From Antedon mediterranea (taxonomy: Eukaryota; Echinodermata; Crinoidea; Comatulida; Antedonidae): DNA of 60,000 nt. Position 1 is the stretch's first letter. Every line of letters starts with the position of its first letter. Of this stretch, positions 38,101-43,248 are shown one piece after another. The stretch spans positions 27,774,501 through 27,834,500 of the forward strand of contig NC_092672.1 in assembly GCF_964355755.1 (NCBI RefSeq). The letters run 5' to 3'. The position numbers and the translations under genes were made by a program. The notes under the pieces were generated by a model, which was not told the origin of the DNA, made no database searches, and saw only the letters and a program-made list of their open reading frames with translations.

Positions 38101-39784
38101 TAAATAAAAATAAAAATATTAAGGCCGATCTCTAGGAAATTATTAAAGTATTCACTCCACAGATATATTAACAGGTTTCTGACAAGTATTGTTCAGTTGC
38201 CCACTATCGCAATATTAAAATAACTGTAGTTACGCATTAAGTGTCTTTCACACCTGAAAATCACCTCTCAATATTTCATGACGCTCCTTTCGCGGCTCGT
38301 GACGTGCCAATATTTTTACTCGATATGCGTACATGTGGTAGATTGTATAATGCTTTAGGAAAAATAGTTAATATCATTTCTAGTTACCGATATATTTGAT
38401 TAATTTACCGTCACCAGTGTGTGAACGAATAACAAGAACCACAAGGAAAATTATAATTTCAACGTTGTAAATAAATTGTGTTTATTAATAATGTTTAATA
38501 ATGTTATAAAAGTCAATTCCAGAAAACTTTGTTTAAAATAATAACAGTAACGAAGTAATTCATATTCAATTCGTACAATAGACAGTAGCCTACTTTGAAG
38601 AGCATAAACATCAAGGTTATTCAGACCTAACGTCTTTGTATTAACTTTTTAAAATTCTTAAAAAGTGTAGGTCCTATTATAGCAAAATATAAGGAAATTA
38701 ATGAAACAAGGCCATATAGATGGCTGCAGTCGCGTGCTTAGTGTTTACCGACCGACCGACCAACCTACCAACTGACCGAAATTACTGAACATGTTTAAAA
38801 ATGTTGAAATGTTTAAAAACAGTTATATTTTTTTAATTTACACGGGCGTAGCCTGTCACTTTTGACGTGCTCGTATAACGTAATTCCGAGTTGAAAAGTA
38901 AGTCAAGAAAACAGAAATCAGGCAAAAAGAGTGCGCAATAACATTTAACGTGCAGTGCGCGCGCAAAAATCTGCGCACTCATGGCAATTTAGTAAACGCT
39001 TAAAATTGCCTGAAACGTACTCTTATTTCATCGAAAATAAATTTTGAAAATTTTAAGCGCGCGTACGCATGCATTACATGCGCTACGCACGTAATTGTAT
39101 TGGCATATGATGATTTATGCCCTGAAATTTATGAGTACCAAATTTTATTTAATTGTGATTCATGGTTGTGAAGATATGATTACAAACGTGATTTCGTTAA
39201 ATCGTGCGTAGACCGCGTAATTTTTTATTGCGCACCGTGAAAACATAACCACATCGATTCCTGGCCATAAGGAATATACTGTGAAAAATTGACTTAGCTA
39301 GAATAAACTGATATCAAGATAAGGTCAGAAAGCGATAAAACGCATAGGCCTAGTGATACCGGACCGACAGACCGACAGACCGACAAACCGACAGACCGAC
39401 AGACCGACCAACCGACATAGTGAACTATAGAGTCGCTTCCACGCGACTAAAAACGAGGTAATACGAAATACAAAGATTTAAAAAATGTTATTGATGAAGT
39501 TTATCAAATTGCGATGACATTAAGAATGAACAAAAATGTGATAAATAACTGTATGTAATGTTATGTGATGACATGAAAGATAATGAATGTGAATAAAGTG
39601 GAGTTTACGCCACAAAAGAGAACAAAACACCATCAGTTTTCTTCCTAAATTTAGAAGCAGTTAGTCGGAGATACCCTTTACATTTACAGCATTGGTAAAT
39701 ACTAAAATATATTAATAACATACCTTTAATTAAATGTAGAAGTATAACAGAAAGAAAAAAACAGACGAACTTCAAACAGGCCAT
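8104..39784 (-). CDS. Secreted YWTD beta-propeller / C-type lectin protein, 17 coding exons
   Basis: Joining 17 exons (listed separately) gives one 1106-residue frame in which every donor starts GT, every acceptor ends AG and every phase matches its neighbour. Residues 1-20 are a signal peptide. Residues about 22-281 form a six-bladed LDLR class B propeller, with the blade motif reading YWSD, YWTD, YWTD, YWSD and YLTD at successive 42-43 residue steps. Residues about 282-753 are beta-rich, Asn-glycosylation-rich and unrecognised. Residues about 754-895 are a C-type lectin domain. Residues 898-968 are cysteine-rich. Residues 968-1106 carry one Asp-box and end KKDCC. No membrane segment follows the signal peptide, so secretion is inferred. 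YWTD propellers normally precede an EGF module and bind protein ligands; none follows here. Ligand and role are unknown. The 11.3 kb intron 2 is packed with transposons. No canonical AATAAA was seen within about 300 bases after the stop. Confidence 0.8.
8449..8652 (-). CDS. Exon 16: C-terminal module with Asp-box
   Basis: The exon is 204 nt, phase 1-1, with donor GTGAGT. It encodes VIGSDQLTGLIFGIHMDM, then RSYMRSKDHGATWVFIS. Residues 1051-1058 (SKDHGATW) match the BNR/Asp-box consensus SxDxGxxW exactly. Only one such box is visible, too few for a sialidase-type propeller. Confidence 0.8.
9102..9254 (-). CDS. Exon 15: C-terminal module, part 1
   Basis: The exon is 153 nt, phase 1-1, with acceptor TCGACAG and donor GTAAAA. 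It encodes DYYDQGFVITKKLDDPDNEV, then FACNPSVGRLSDNVVPSCYV. No family is recognised. Confidence 0.75.
9623..9832 (-). CDS. Exon 14: cysteine-rich linker
   Basis: The exon is 210 nt, phase 1-1, with a weak acceptor (ACTTAAG) and a strong donor (GTAAGT). After a short acidic stretch it encodes a compact cysteine cluster (CHYDGGSSQCDACVAGAHKC and onward, seven cysteines). It may be a disulphide-rich spacer; it does not match EGF spacing exactly. Confidence 0.7.
10147..10181. repeat. Short tandem repeat, TTATCGGTTAA-type, three copies
   Basis: The word TTATCGGTTAA occurs three times with 1-2 base spacers just outside exon 13 on its 3' side. The closely related TTATCCGATTAG lies 100 bases to the left. 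It has no clear role. Confidence 0.6.
10240..10462 (-). CDS. Exon 13: C-type lectin domain, second half
   Basis: The exon is 223 nt, phase 0 in and phase 1 out, with acceptor TTCTAG and a weaker donor, GTACGC. It encodes FKWTNG, WLPNRPGTSVTEDCGA, the WDIMDC motif and the closing AICEYH. The EPN/QPD sugar-specificity position reads RPG, so canonical calcium-dependent sugar binding is doubtful. The downstream boundary is the least certain junction of the gene. Confidence 0.85.
10625..10836 (-). CDS. Exon 12: C-type lectin domain, first half
   Basis: The exon is 212 nt, phase 1 in and phase 0 out, with acceptor CTTATAG and donor GTGAGT. It carries the expected lectin landmarks in order: a leading cysteine, the NETCYKVF strand, WDAAKAACEADNAQLV (helix 1 with cysteine), and YWIGLKDVE, the WIGL core motif. 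Confidence 0.9.
11290..11491 (-). CDS. Exon 11: end of beta-rich region
   Basis: The exon is 202 nt, phase 0 in and phase 1 out, with acceptor TTCACAG and donor GTAAGT. It encodes FRVRLGIDKNGKTAPGTRR and VADLLWFSTANSAKVLACTK. It ends in a Gly-rich stretch just before the lectin domain. Confidence 0.78.
11923..12112 (-). CDS. Exon 10: beta-rich exon
   Basis: The exon is 190 nt, phase 2 in and phase 0 out, with acceptor TTTCAG and donor GTAAGT. It encodes GDDVIILISIWHDDDSTGKA and DVTFTIMNSKN, another copy of the same fold pattern (Gly-Asp turn, strand, Asp-rich loop). Confidence 0.78.
12628..12672. repeat. Short tandem repeat, AAATGCCGCGACTC-type
   Basis: Two exact and one or two degraded copies of a 17-base unit (AAATGCCGCGACTC plus spacer) lie in the intron between exons 9 and 10. 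No function is visible. Confidence 0.55.
13441..13922 (+). repeat. Pair of 49-bp direct repeats
   Basis: GGGAGGTTTCGCAAC plus about 34 further bases occurs at 13441-13489 and 13874-13922 with few differences. A partial inverted match (CGTATTCGTTTTCGTATT) follows the second copy. It may be the end of a separate small element inside the block B-A interval. Confidence 0.55.
14548..14584 (+). repeat. Terminal hairpin, first copy
   Basis: CTAGATGGTACGC pairs perfectly with GCGTACCATCTAG around an 11-base GAGCGAAGCGA loop. An identical 37-mer lies at 16151-16187, also at the end of block C. Confidence 0.85.
16151..16187 (+). repeat. Terminal hairpin, second copy
   Basis: This is the same 37-base hairpin as at 14548-14584, 58 bases from the donor of exon 9. 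It is preceded by the same ACCATCTGTGGGCACGAC flank. Confidence 0.85.
16245..16929 (-). CDS. Exon 9: large beta-rich exon
   Basis: This is the longest exon, 685 nt, phase 1 in and phase 2 out, with donor GTAAGT. It encodes about 228 residues covering at least two similar segments. Each opens with a glycine-aspartate or glycine-glutamine turn and amphipathic strands, such as VGQKVHMNLFVEF and MLRVTITVELTDIF, and it carries several NxT/S sites. It resembles tandem cadherin- or DUF11-like sandwich domains, but no named family is recognised. Confidence 0.85.
17346..17460 (-). CDS. Exon 8: beta-rich exon
   Basis: The exon is 115 nt, phase 0 in and phase 1 out, with acceptor TTTCAG and donor GTATTT. 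It encodes SHFTVTLVSASEMTLSFSNN and EIQFEGTINST, and continues the unrecognised repeat region with two likely N-glycosylation sites. Confidence 0.65.
17682..18802 (+). mobile_element. 5'-truncated Penelope-like element with 13-bp target duplication
   Basis: ACCTATATCTATG flanks the element at 17669-17681 and 18803-18815. Inside, 17754-17963 encodes the C-terminal RT region (ITTSVYRKPTHTNQYLHFHL). After a broken stretch, 18213-18614 encodes a GIY-YIG endonuclease end with YVGETGRALKTRI. The ends carry an inverted 17-mer, GATAAAAAGTTACTTCT (17721-17737), whose complement lies at 18781-18797. Penelope-like elements combine exactly these RT and GIY-YIG parts. The catalytic RT palm is missing. It sits in the intron between exons 7 and 8, in the opposite orientation to the gene. 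Confidence 0.82.
18213..18614 (+). pseudogene. GIY-YIG endonuclease domain of the Penelope-like element
   Basis: The 133-residue frame begins with a Cys pair (CHNCDSMYVGETGRALKTRI), the zinc-associated GIY-YIG core of Penelope-like proteins, and ends with a short basic tail. Upstream frames are broken, so it is a relic. Confidence 0.82.
18959..19027 (-). CDS. Exon 7: small beta-rich exon
   Basis: The exon is 69 nt, phase 0-0, with acceptor TTTCAG and donor GTATGG. It encodes FNLSEVPFIWTLTGNGNTDS and a few more residues. It is found only by splice signals and phase; it is too short for a long-frame search. Confidence 0.65.
20021..20175 (-). CDS. Exon 6: start of beta-rich repeat region
   Basis: The exon is 155 nt, phase 1 in and phase 0 out, with acceptor TTTCAG and donor GTAATT. 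It encodes IIIMDASATVADSTTYYGIG and DEVKTDLLVNTTG, a pattern of alternating hydrophobic strands with N-glycosylation sites. It resembles the entry strands of CARDB/DUF11-type immunoglobulin-like folds; that comparison is inference. Confidence 0.7.
20382..21136 (+). mobile_element. Non-autonomous element with AGTCGCGTG ends, copy 1
   Basis: The left end AGTCGCGTG and right end CACGCGACT (21128-21136) form a 9-bp inverted pair. The left end continues into AGTCGCGTGGACGCGACT, an imperfect palindrome that also recurs internally at 21040-21057. Runs of CGGTCTGT lie just inside both ends (about 20410-20465 and 21072-21108). An oppositely oriented relative is at 38728-39448. There is no coding capacity. 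It sits in the intron between exons 5 and 6. Confidence 0.65.
20406..20466 (+). repeat. CGGTCTGT tandem repeat
   Basis: GTCGGTCTGTCGGTCTGTCT-type units repeat over about 60 bases inside the left end of the AGTCGCGTG element. Shorter runs are present near its right end and in the other copy. Confidence 0.8.
21137..22083. other. Intron sequence, nothing recognised
   Basis: AT-rich intron between exons 5 and 6. I see no frame, repeat or RNA signal that I can support. Confidence 0.4.
22084..22329 (-). CDS. Exon 5: last propeller blades
   Basis: The exon is 246 nt, phase 1-1, with acceptor CTCAAG and donor GTAAAT. It encodes MYWSDYQARLIEEANLDG, then YLYLTDSPDGIYRID and a short tail. This closes the six-bladed propeller. 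The last blade has YLTD where YWTD is usual. Confidence 0.87.
22821..23999. repeat. Palindromic C-rich/G-rich minisatellite
   Basis: The left arm (22821-23495) is built from GGACAACTACCCCC-type units of about 15-18 bases. The right arm (23727-23999) is built from their complements (GGGGGTAGTTGTCC). About 230 bases of unique AT-rich sequence separate them, so the whole could fold back. The left arm contains an internal ~200 bp duplication (about 23032-23218 and 23238-23435). G-runs of up to eight could form quadruplexes. It lies in the intron between exons 4 and 5. Confidence 0.85.
24340..24600 (+). mobile_element. Possible LINE 3' untranslated tail
   Basis: The stretch has the texture of a CR1/L2-type LINE tail: a GCCTTGAGAAAGAATTTCAAA motif, then AACAATAAAGTTATCTTGTG and a short TCTTGTGTCTTG repeat. 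No coding homology precedes it, so the call rests on the tail pattern only. Confidence 0.3.
24892..25016 (-). CDS. Exon 4: propeller blade with YLYWTD
   Basis: The exon is 125 nt, phase 2 in and phase 1 out, with donor GTAAGT. It encodes YLYWTDTRNDLIERAKL and a blade ending VLAVP. The single incoming base completes a glycine codon begun in exon 3. Confidence 0.87.
25854..26016 (-). CDS. Exon 3: propeller blade with LYWTD
   Basis: The exon is 163 nt, phase 1 in and phase 2 out, with donor GTATGT. It encodes VSGLAVDGAEKKLYWTD followed by a typical NLDGKNRTILFDTGLSSP blade. It joins directly to exon 2 with correct blade spacing, so no exon appears to be missing in the intervening 11.3 kb intron. 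Confidence 0.85.
26139..27560 (-). mobile_element. CR1/Jockey-like LINE, 5'-truncated, RT frame open
   Basis: The minus strand carries an uninterrupted reverse-transcriptase C-terminal half, then a 3' tail ending AATAAAGAAGAAG and an A-rich run (about 26180-26139). The coding frame opens upstream to 27733, but residues before about 58 look like unrelated host sequence. The open frame suggests a fairly recent insertion. It lies in intron 2 of the lectin-propeller gene in the same orientation. No target duplication was found. Confidence 0.82.
26474..27733 (-). CDS. Reverse transcriptase, LINE (truncated)
   Basis: The frame is 419 residues. Recognisable RT parts start near residue 58 (VSYNIIHNKY), followed by the GVRGNPLQWISNYLSNR segment, INCGVPQGSVLGVILFLIYI, the catalytic FADDSNLF, NWCNANKLTINTDKTKF, and a thumb region with RVGILFKLRHYIPRN and MYGIEIWG. 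The tail HAYNTRINHYF and WNDLPLELR is typical of CR1/Jockey-group LINEs. The fingers, endonuclease and ORF1 are missing, so it cannot act alone. Confidence 0.88.
   Translation of the reverse strand: MAVQGNCFNASGVCCVRDTCVAFKSNLQTSTLKRNCSLNYELHCYANEYKVDVIRFRRRAKVSYNIIHNKYIINNGVRGNPLQWISNYLSNRFQFVSSGNYTSDRLPINCGVPQGSVLGVILFLIYINDLPNSTDFFDFRLFADDSNLFKPLSGNMLNLDEINIQFQKVINWCNANKLTINTDKTKFIVFRSRNKNISINGSIKINNNKISETDTISFVGIILDKFLSFKDHIVDLNNKLRKRVGILFKLRHYIPRNTLILLYNAFIQPHLMYGIEIWGSTYDSYLKPLLVTQKMCVRCMTFSKFGTHSSPLFHLLKILDINKLYTLCVSKFVSDLFNNRLPHSLFDYFETTDHAYNTRINHYFNLAIPPCRINCGRFRISFSGAVIWNDLPLELRTITSRFAFSKQLKELLLSKNIKE
27977..28400 (+). repeat. 60-bp direct repeats flanking a tRNA-like gene
   Basis: Positions 27977-28036 and 28341-28400 share TATATAAACA, GCAAAGAACATTAATTCTAA and ACCGCCCGGTGATATACTGA with three or so differences. 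They bracket the tRNA-like sequence, suggesting a repeat unit of about 364 bases of which one full period is present. Confidence 0.75.
28094..28165 (-). tRNA. tRNA-like gene, anticodon AUC (Asp)
   Basis: The 72-nt minus-strand sequence folds as a cloverleaf. The acceptor arm is GCTCCAG/TTGGGGC (with G-U pairs). The D arm includes TGGTCTAATGG (box A). The anticodon stem TCTGC/GCAGG is fully paired around loop ATATCAA. The T arm is CCGAG/CTCGG with TTCGAGT (box B). The anticodon is ATC at 28132-28130, reading Asp GAU. Animal tRNA-Asp normally has GUC, so this is odd. A Pol III terminator TTTTT follows at 28091-28087. A degraded relative is at 43741-43806, so it may be a tRNA-derived repeat and not a working gene. 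Confidence 0.6.
28479..29006 (+). pseudogene. Gypsy gag fragment running into repeat
   Basis: A charged coiled-coil start (REMEKEKHEFELRKLELANQ) is followed by a capsid-like segment with YFLAFEKIANRLKWPARHW and VGKAQEVLSALADDQ, the pattern of metazoan gypsy gag proteins. From about residue 158 the frame reads through the C-rich patch and is not gag. An upstream in-frame stop near 28475 separates further gag sequence. Confidence 0.72.
28950..29429 (+). repeat. 480-bp copy of the minisatellite region
   Basis: This segment matches 23238-23716 almost base for base: I count two substitutions (T/C at 23358 and 23630 or nearby) and one extra C in the poly-C run. It includes part of the C-rich arm plus the unique central sequence. 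Both breakpoints are abrupt, inside gypsy sequence. Confidence 0.9.
29430..30060 (+). pseudogene. Gypsy RT connection and RNase H fragment
   Basis: The frame runs to the stop at 30060. It shows the RT thumb LPVPKSKQELMRFLGMAGFY, RNase H starting MIDASDVGSGAVLAQ, the TVEKETLA segment with catalytic Glu, WTDHNPLTF with catalytic Asp, and the end ISGKDNVVADALSRV. All are standard for Ty3/gypsy. There is no integrase after the stop. Confidence 0.9.
30328..30456 (+). repeat. Probable short gypsy 3' LTR
   Basis: It begins TGTGATGGG after a purine-rich AAGTGGAGG tract and ends CCCGTAACA, giving TG...CA boundaries. GAATAAAG lies at 30377-30384. Without the 5' copy the boundaries are inferred. Confidence 0.45.
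30457..32084. repeat. AT-rich microsatellites and a remnant of the AGTCGCGTG family
   Basis: From 30457 to 30900 there are ATTATTTT and TTC runs. From about 31080 to 31440 words such as ATACGAGCACGTCAAAAACG and GCGCGTTAAAAATTTAAAA match the interior of the AGTCGCGTG element at 20382-21136. The ends of this third copy are not clear. No gene is seen. Confidence 0.45.
32361..32882 (+). pseudogene. LINE RT connection-domain fragment
   Basis: The frame includes IIAWKGRHLSMIGRNIIVKT and FFNFIWNRAECVKRGVITST, then the GGLNIF motif, all hallmarks of the L1/Tx1-type region between RT and zf-RVT. It ends at a stop just before the transposon insertion. Confidence 0.8.
32973..33946. mobile_element. Mutator-like non-autonomous element, 974 bp
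   Basis: Inverted ends of about 115 bases begin GCGATTTT/GCAATTTT and contain CGTACATAAGTTGGGGACCC and CCTCATGAAACGTCAC. The 9-bp CTCCGGGAC is duplicated at 32964-32972 and 33947-33955. Long inverted ends with 9-bp duplications are typical of Mutator-like elements. No transposase frame is present. Inside are two hairpins, CATGGAGGTAT/ATACCTCCATG (33240-33267) and ACCAAAGATA/TATCTTTGGT (33532-33555). It inserted into the LINE frame. Confidence 0.85.
34180..34578 (+). pseudogene. LINE zf-RVT C-terminal fragment
   Basis: The frame holds LNVLSWKILHNVYPTKIYLF and CNSCKKISDNNHIFYFCKQV, the zf-RVT pattern that follows L1-like reverse transcriptases. A frameshift near 34180 separates it from the preceding segment (33926-34267). 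Confidence 0.8.
35071..37319. other. Intron 2 sequence, little recognised
   Basis: Contains a perfect hairpin (35152-35189, listed separately), a smaller ATTCGTCA-TGACGAAT hairpin near 35382, and a G-run of about a dozen near 36022-36034. A 83-residue minus-strand frame at 35423-35674 has no recognisable features and no support as a gene. Confidence 0.4.
35152..35189. repeat. Perfect 17-bp hairpin
   Basis: CAGGGAAGAGTTAAATT, a 4-base loop ACAC, then the exact complement. The core GAAGAGTTAAATT recurs as two further hairpins at 45658-45690 and 45718-45749. Confidence 0.9.
37320..37568 (-). CDS. Exon 2: propeller blades 1-2
   Basis: The exon is 249 nt, phase 1 in and phase 1 out, with acceptor ATACAG and donor GTAATA. 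It encodes the first propeller strands (VMVVVNRNPPGIYMTN) and the first YWTD-type motif, LYWSDSTKDTIERF. The layout matches the start of LDLR/LRP propellers. Confidence 0.85.
37770..38115 (+). mobile_element. LINE 3'-end fragment
   Basis: The frame 37732-37959 ends with a CR1-group style C-terminus (FHRSCSYFATHLYYVLPSVL then KESFNINFFKFKFYKY), followed by a 3' tail with GGCCTGAGGATTCAGC and an AAATAAAAATAAAAAT end. It is severely 5'-truncated. It lies 5' of exon 2 in intron 1, antisense to the gene. Confidence 0.55.
38728..39448 (-). mobile_element. Non-autonomous element with AGTCGCGTG ends, copy 2
   Basis: The ends AGTCGCGTG (38728-38736) and CACGCGACT (39440-39448), ACCGACAG runs near both ends (38747-38780 and 39360-39420), and interior words such as GACGTGCTCGTAT match the 20382-21136 copy in reverse orientation. 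It lies in intron 1 and has no coding frame. Confidence 0.65.
39455..39628 (+). mobile_element. 3' tail of the L1-like LINE family
   Basis: The end GAATGTGAATAAAGTGGAGT, then TTACGCCACAAAAGAGA, matches the 3' end of the LINE at 2014-5879 (its minus-strand end at about 2075-2014). Only the untranslated tail is present, directly abutting the AGTCGCGTG element. Confidence 0.65.
39724..39784 (-). CDS. Exon 1: start codon and signal peptide
   Basis: The exon starts at ATG (39784-39782) and encodes 20 residues: M-A-C-L-K, a hydrophobic core FVCFFLSVILLHLI, then K. It ends AAA G before donor GTATGT (39723 downward), leaving phase 1. The dangling G joins the GT that begins exon 2 to make a glycine codon. 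The small, strongly hydrophobic segment and exact phase match identify it as the signal-peptide exon. The track of minus-strand sequence upstream was not resolved into a promoter. Confidence 0.75.
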
Positions 39785-39956
39785 TTTTTAAAACAATCTA
39801 ATTTCACAGTCTGTTAATAAACCATGTTCAATTACGTCGTCAAAAACGAATATGCTGTATATCACACGGTCTCAATATTATAATTAACGCAATCTTGTTG
39901 CGATTTGTTAATACTAACGCTATATTTATTCAAATTAATTTAATACATAATTAAGA

Positions 39957-40580
39957 CATCATTATTTTGTTTAAGCATTCAACAGGTAGGCATAGCATTC
40001 GTTCGATGTATAATGCTTTAGAAAAACATTAATCAAACTCATCTTCAAGACCCCAATGACAGCGCGCGTTTATTGTGCATGACGATTGCAAACAGCAATC
40101 ATCTGCAATAGGCCATCTCTTTGTCGATCGAGCTAATCTGACAAAGCACGCATCATTTTGTTTAAGCATTCAACAGATAGACATAGCATTCGTTCGAAGT
40201 ATAATGCTTTAGAAAAAAAATAATGAAAAGCTCATCCTCAATACCCCAAGGACAGTGCGCGTTTATTGTTTAAGCATGAAGATTGCAAACAACAATCCTC
40301 CGCAATAGACAATCTCTTTGCCGATCGAGCTGATCTGGTAAAGCAAGCATCATTTTTTTAAAGCATTCAACAGGTAGACATAGCATTCGTTCGATGTATA
40401 ATGCTTTAGAAAATAAAAATTAATAAAAACTCATCTTCAAGACCCCAAGGACAGCGCGCATTTATTGTTTAAGCATTCAACAGGTAGACATAGCATTTGT
40501 TCGATGTATAATGTTTTAGAAAAAAAAATGAATGAAAAGCTTATCTTCAAGACCCTAAGGACAGCGCGCGTTTATTGTTA
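39957..40580 (+). repeat. ~195-bp tandem array upstream of the lectin-propeller gene
   Basis: Units start at about 39957, 40151 and 40348 (CATCATTTTGTTTAAGCATT type), with a shortened unit from about 40461 that seems to have lost its second half between copies of GTTTAAGCAT. Each unit holds TAGCATTCGTTCGATGTATA and GACAGCGCGCGTTTATTGT. It begins 173 bases upstream of the start codon at 39784 and ends where the Penelope-like inverted repeat begins. Confidence 0.8.
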
Positions 40581-40917
40581 AGGACCGGCGCACTCTAGAG
40601 TTTTCGGCTGAGCCAACTGGCACTTGGCCGGCTCACTCACTCAAAAAAATTTGCCGCAAACTGTGATCGCGTTCTATCAGACACCCACTAAACGCCTTCA
40701 GTACACGATTTTCTAATCGGATAATTACTTACTACGCTATACGGCACGCGCTAACATATTATAATAAATCAGAACATGTCATGCGCAGTGGAATTTTTTA
40801 GTGAGCTATCTGTTCACGTGAGGTAAATGGCACGCGTGGCAAAAAATATTAAACACGATAGATATTTTCCTCAGCGGCACGAGTGGCCGATTCCTCACGA
40901 ATTCTCCGGCGCACATT

Positions 40918-41646
40918 GTGAGTCAAGTTGGCTCAGCCGAAAGCTCTAGTGTGCGCTATCCTCTGCATCGTTCTAAACATTCGGCCCCTAAAGAACTTCA
41001 ATTTTATGTCACATCTGGTATTCGATTTGCAGATGATAGCATGCGTTCTCGTTGGAACTCTATCCTTTACAAAAATGCTTGTCAACTCAACGAGATCCAA
41101 ATGGGCAATTGCCGCAAAATACTCACTGAGTTTGACGTTGAAATTCACTCTAGAAATAAGAAATTGAAAAGAGAACTTCCTGCATCCGAGTTTCGAAACA
41201 AACTCAGGATTATCGCAAATGATTGCCGTAAGCAATCAACGGTAATGGCCCGAAGGGGACATCACAAATTTGGTCTACCTGCAGACATGGTCATTTCAAC
41301 ACAAATGACTCTACCTTCGGATGATTTCAGGGCTTTTAGGAAACCCTGCAGAAGGTTCGTTCGGACTTATAACAAGAATCGGAGCAACACCTCTGTGTTG
41401 AAATTAATTGTCGACTTTCCGAAGGAGAGAAAAAACTTCTTTCCCGAGGACTTAAATTCTGCCCAAAACCAAGGCAGGTCGGCGCACAACAACTATCTTT
41501 GGATATGGAGTCTTTCTCCAGAAGACTACGATTACGTGAATGTTTTGCTGATTCAGACAGCAGCACCACGCAAAACGAAGGCAACGTTAACAAATTTAAA
41601 TCAAAAAGTTCCTGGAATTCACCTAAAAATCGTTGTCCAGCTTTAG
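40918..41646 (+). pseudogene. Penelope-like N-terminal region
   Basis: A 242-residue frame from ATG 40918, basic, with ELQFYVTSGIRFADDSMRSR and SEFRNKLRIIANDCRKQSTV, as in N-termini of Penelope-like RTs. The true frame shifts to the one beginning near 41499, so the last ~45 residues are out of frame. Confidence 0.6.
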
Positions 41647-41788
41647 AAACATTTATTCAGGCTATTGAGGAGGATGTACAAAACTACGTCCCGAGTCTAG
41701 ATAAACGTGACAATCTCTCAAAACAAGAGAGGCAGGCCATTGCCAAATTGCGTCAGCGTAATGATATCATCATTAAACACGTTGATAA

Positions 41789-42172
41789 ATGTTCTGCCAC
41801 TGTTGCTATGGACATCAAATTTATGAAGAGGAGTCTTTAAGACAGCTAAACAATCCTCTTCATTATCGTAAACTTACAACGGATCCCACCCCGGAAATTG
41901 CGGATAAGGTGGCCAAATCTGTTTCTGTGATGGTAAAAAAACACTCCATCGATTCTAAGATTAGACGTCATTTGGCACAGGTCAATCCAGTTCCAGGCAG
42001 ATTTTATTTCCTACCTAAAATCCACAAAGCAGGCAATCCTGGTAGACCCATTATTTCTGGCAATGGCACTGCACTGCTACAGAGAAAATTTCTGAATATG
42101 TGGATGATTTACTTAGACAGACCATACGTGACTGATCTCCCTTCAAACATTCAGTACTCCACGCAAAATTAA
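41789..42172 (+). pseudogene. Penelope-like RT, fingers region
   Basis: The frame contains NPLHYRKLTTDPTPEIADKV and the diagnostic RFYFLPKIHKAGNPGRPIIS segment of the RT fingers. A frameshift near 42150 precedes LDVSSLYTNIPHEEG in another frame. Confidence 0.85.
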
Positions 42173-42227
42173 CCAAATTAAAAATTTACCTAATAATTCT
42201 GTTCTGGCTACATTAGATGTTTCATCA

Positions 42228-42467
42228 TTGTATACTAATATCCCTCACGAAGAAGGACCCGACGACGCATGTATTTTAAATTACAAACAAATTACAGGCA
42301 AAACGCCTACTAAAGCTCATTTACGAGAACTTGTCATGTTGATTTTAACCAACAACAATTTTATTTTTGGAAATGACCATTCATTGCACAGCGATGGGAA
42401 ACAAGAATGGCGCCATATTTTGCAAATTTATTTATGGGACAATTTGAGGTCAATTTTCTGTACCTAA
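42228..42467 (+). pseudogene. Penelope-like RT, palm A region
   Basis: The palm A motif ATLDVSSLYTNIPHEEG lies at the start of this frame (upstream part from about 42190). The following NNNFIFGNDH region is then lost to a frameshift near 42400 before the catalytic YIDD. Confidence 0.75.
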
Positions 42468-42507
42468 TAAACCACTTGTTTGGTTTAGATACATTGACGA
42501 CATCTTC

Positions 42508-43080
42508 ATGATCTGGACCCATGGTGAAGATAATTTGGAATCTTTTCTTCTCAATATTAATTCAGCCCACCCAACTATCAAATTTACAGCTACCAAATCC
42601 ACTAGTAGCGTTGATTTTTTGGACACCATAGTGACCATAGAAAATGGTACACTCAAAACTGACCTATTCCGTAAACCCACGGATAAAAATATGTACCTGC
42701 TCCCTAGCAGTTGTTATCCCCGACACTGTACTAAAAACATACCGTACAGTCAAGCATTACGTATCTGTTCTTCAGATTTAGATTTTCAGAATCGTACCGA
42801 AGAACTAACCGGACATCTCCGGAATAGAACTTACAAGAAGGAATACATCAAAACTGCTATAAAGAAAGCAAAAGATATTCATCGATGTCAAACACTGACG
42901 TACAAACCACGTCAGCCAAAAAATTCGACCAGAGTACCATTGGTCACAACCTATCACCCTAGGTTGCCTCCATTACCGGCTATTATTAAGAAACATATGC
43001 AATTCTACAGACCACAGAACGTCTCAGGACTGTTTTTCCGGAACCACCCATTGTTGCATTTCGTAGACCAACCTTCGTGA
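42508..43080 (+). pseudogene. Penelope-like RT, C-terminal region
   Basis: It opens just after the catalytic WFRYIDDIF (about 42480-42510), then MIWTHGEDNLESFLLNIN, SSVDFLDTIVTIENGTLKTD, LFRKPTDKNMYL and a basic linker. The pattern matches the equivalent part of the smaller copy at 17754-17963. Confidence 0.85.
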
Positions 43081-43248
43081 TATATTAGTCAGATCCAAAT
43101 TTAAGAGTGAAATTAACTCTCATGACAGCCAAAATTTGGGCAGTCACCTTTGCGGCAAATCTTGCAAAACTTGTTCATTGATTGATTCTACTGAAAAATT
43201 TAAGAGTAACCAAATTGGCCGCATTTTTCGGATAAGACAATCAATTAA

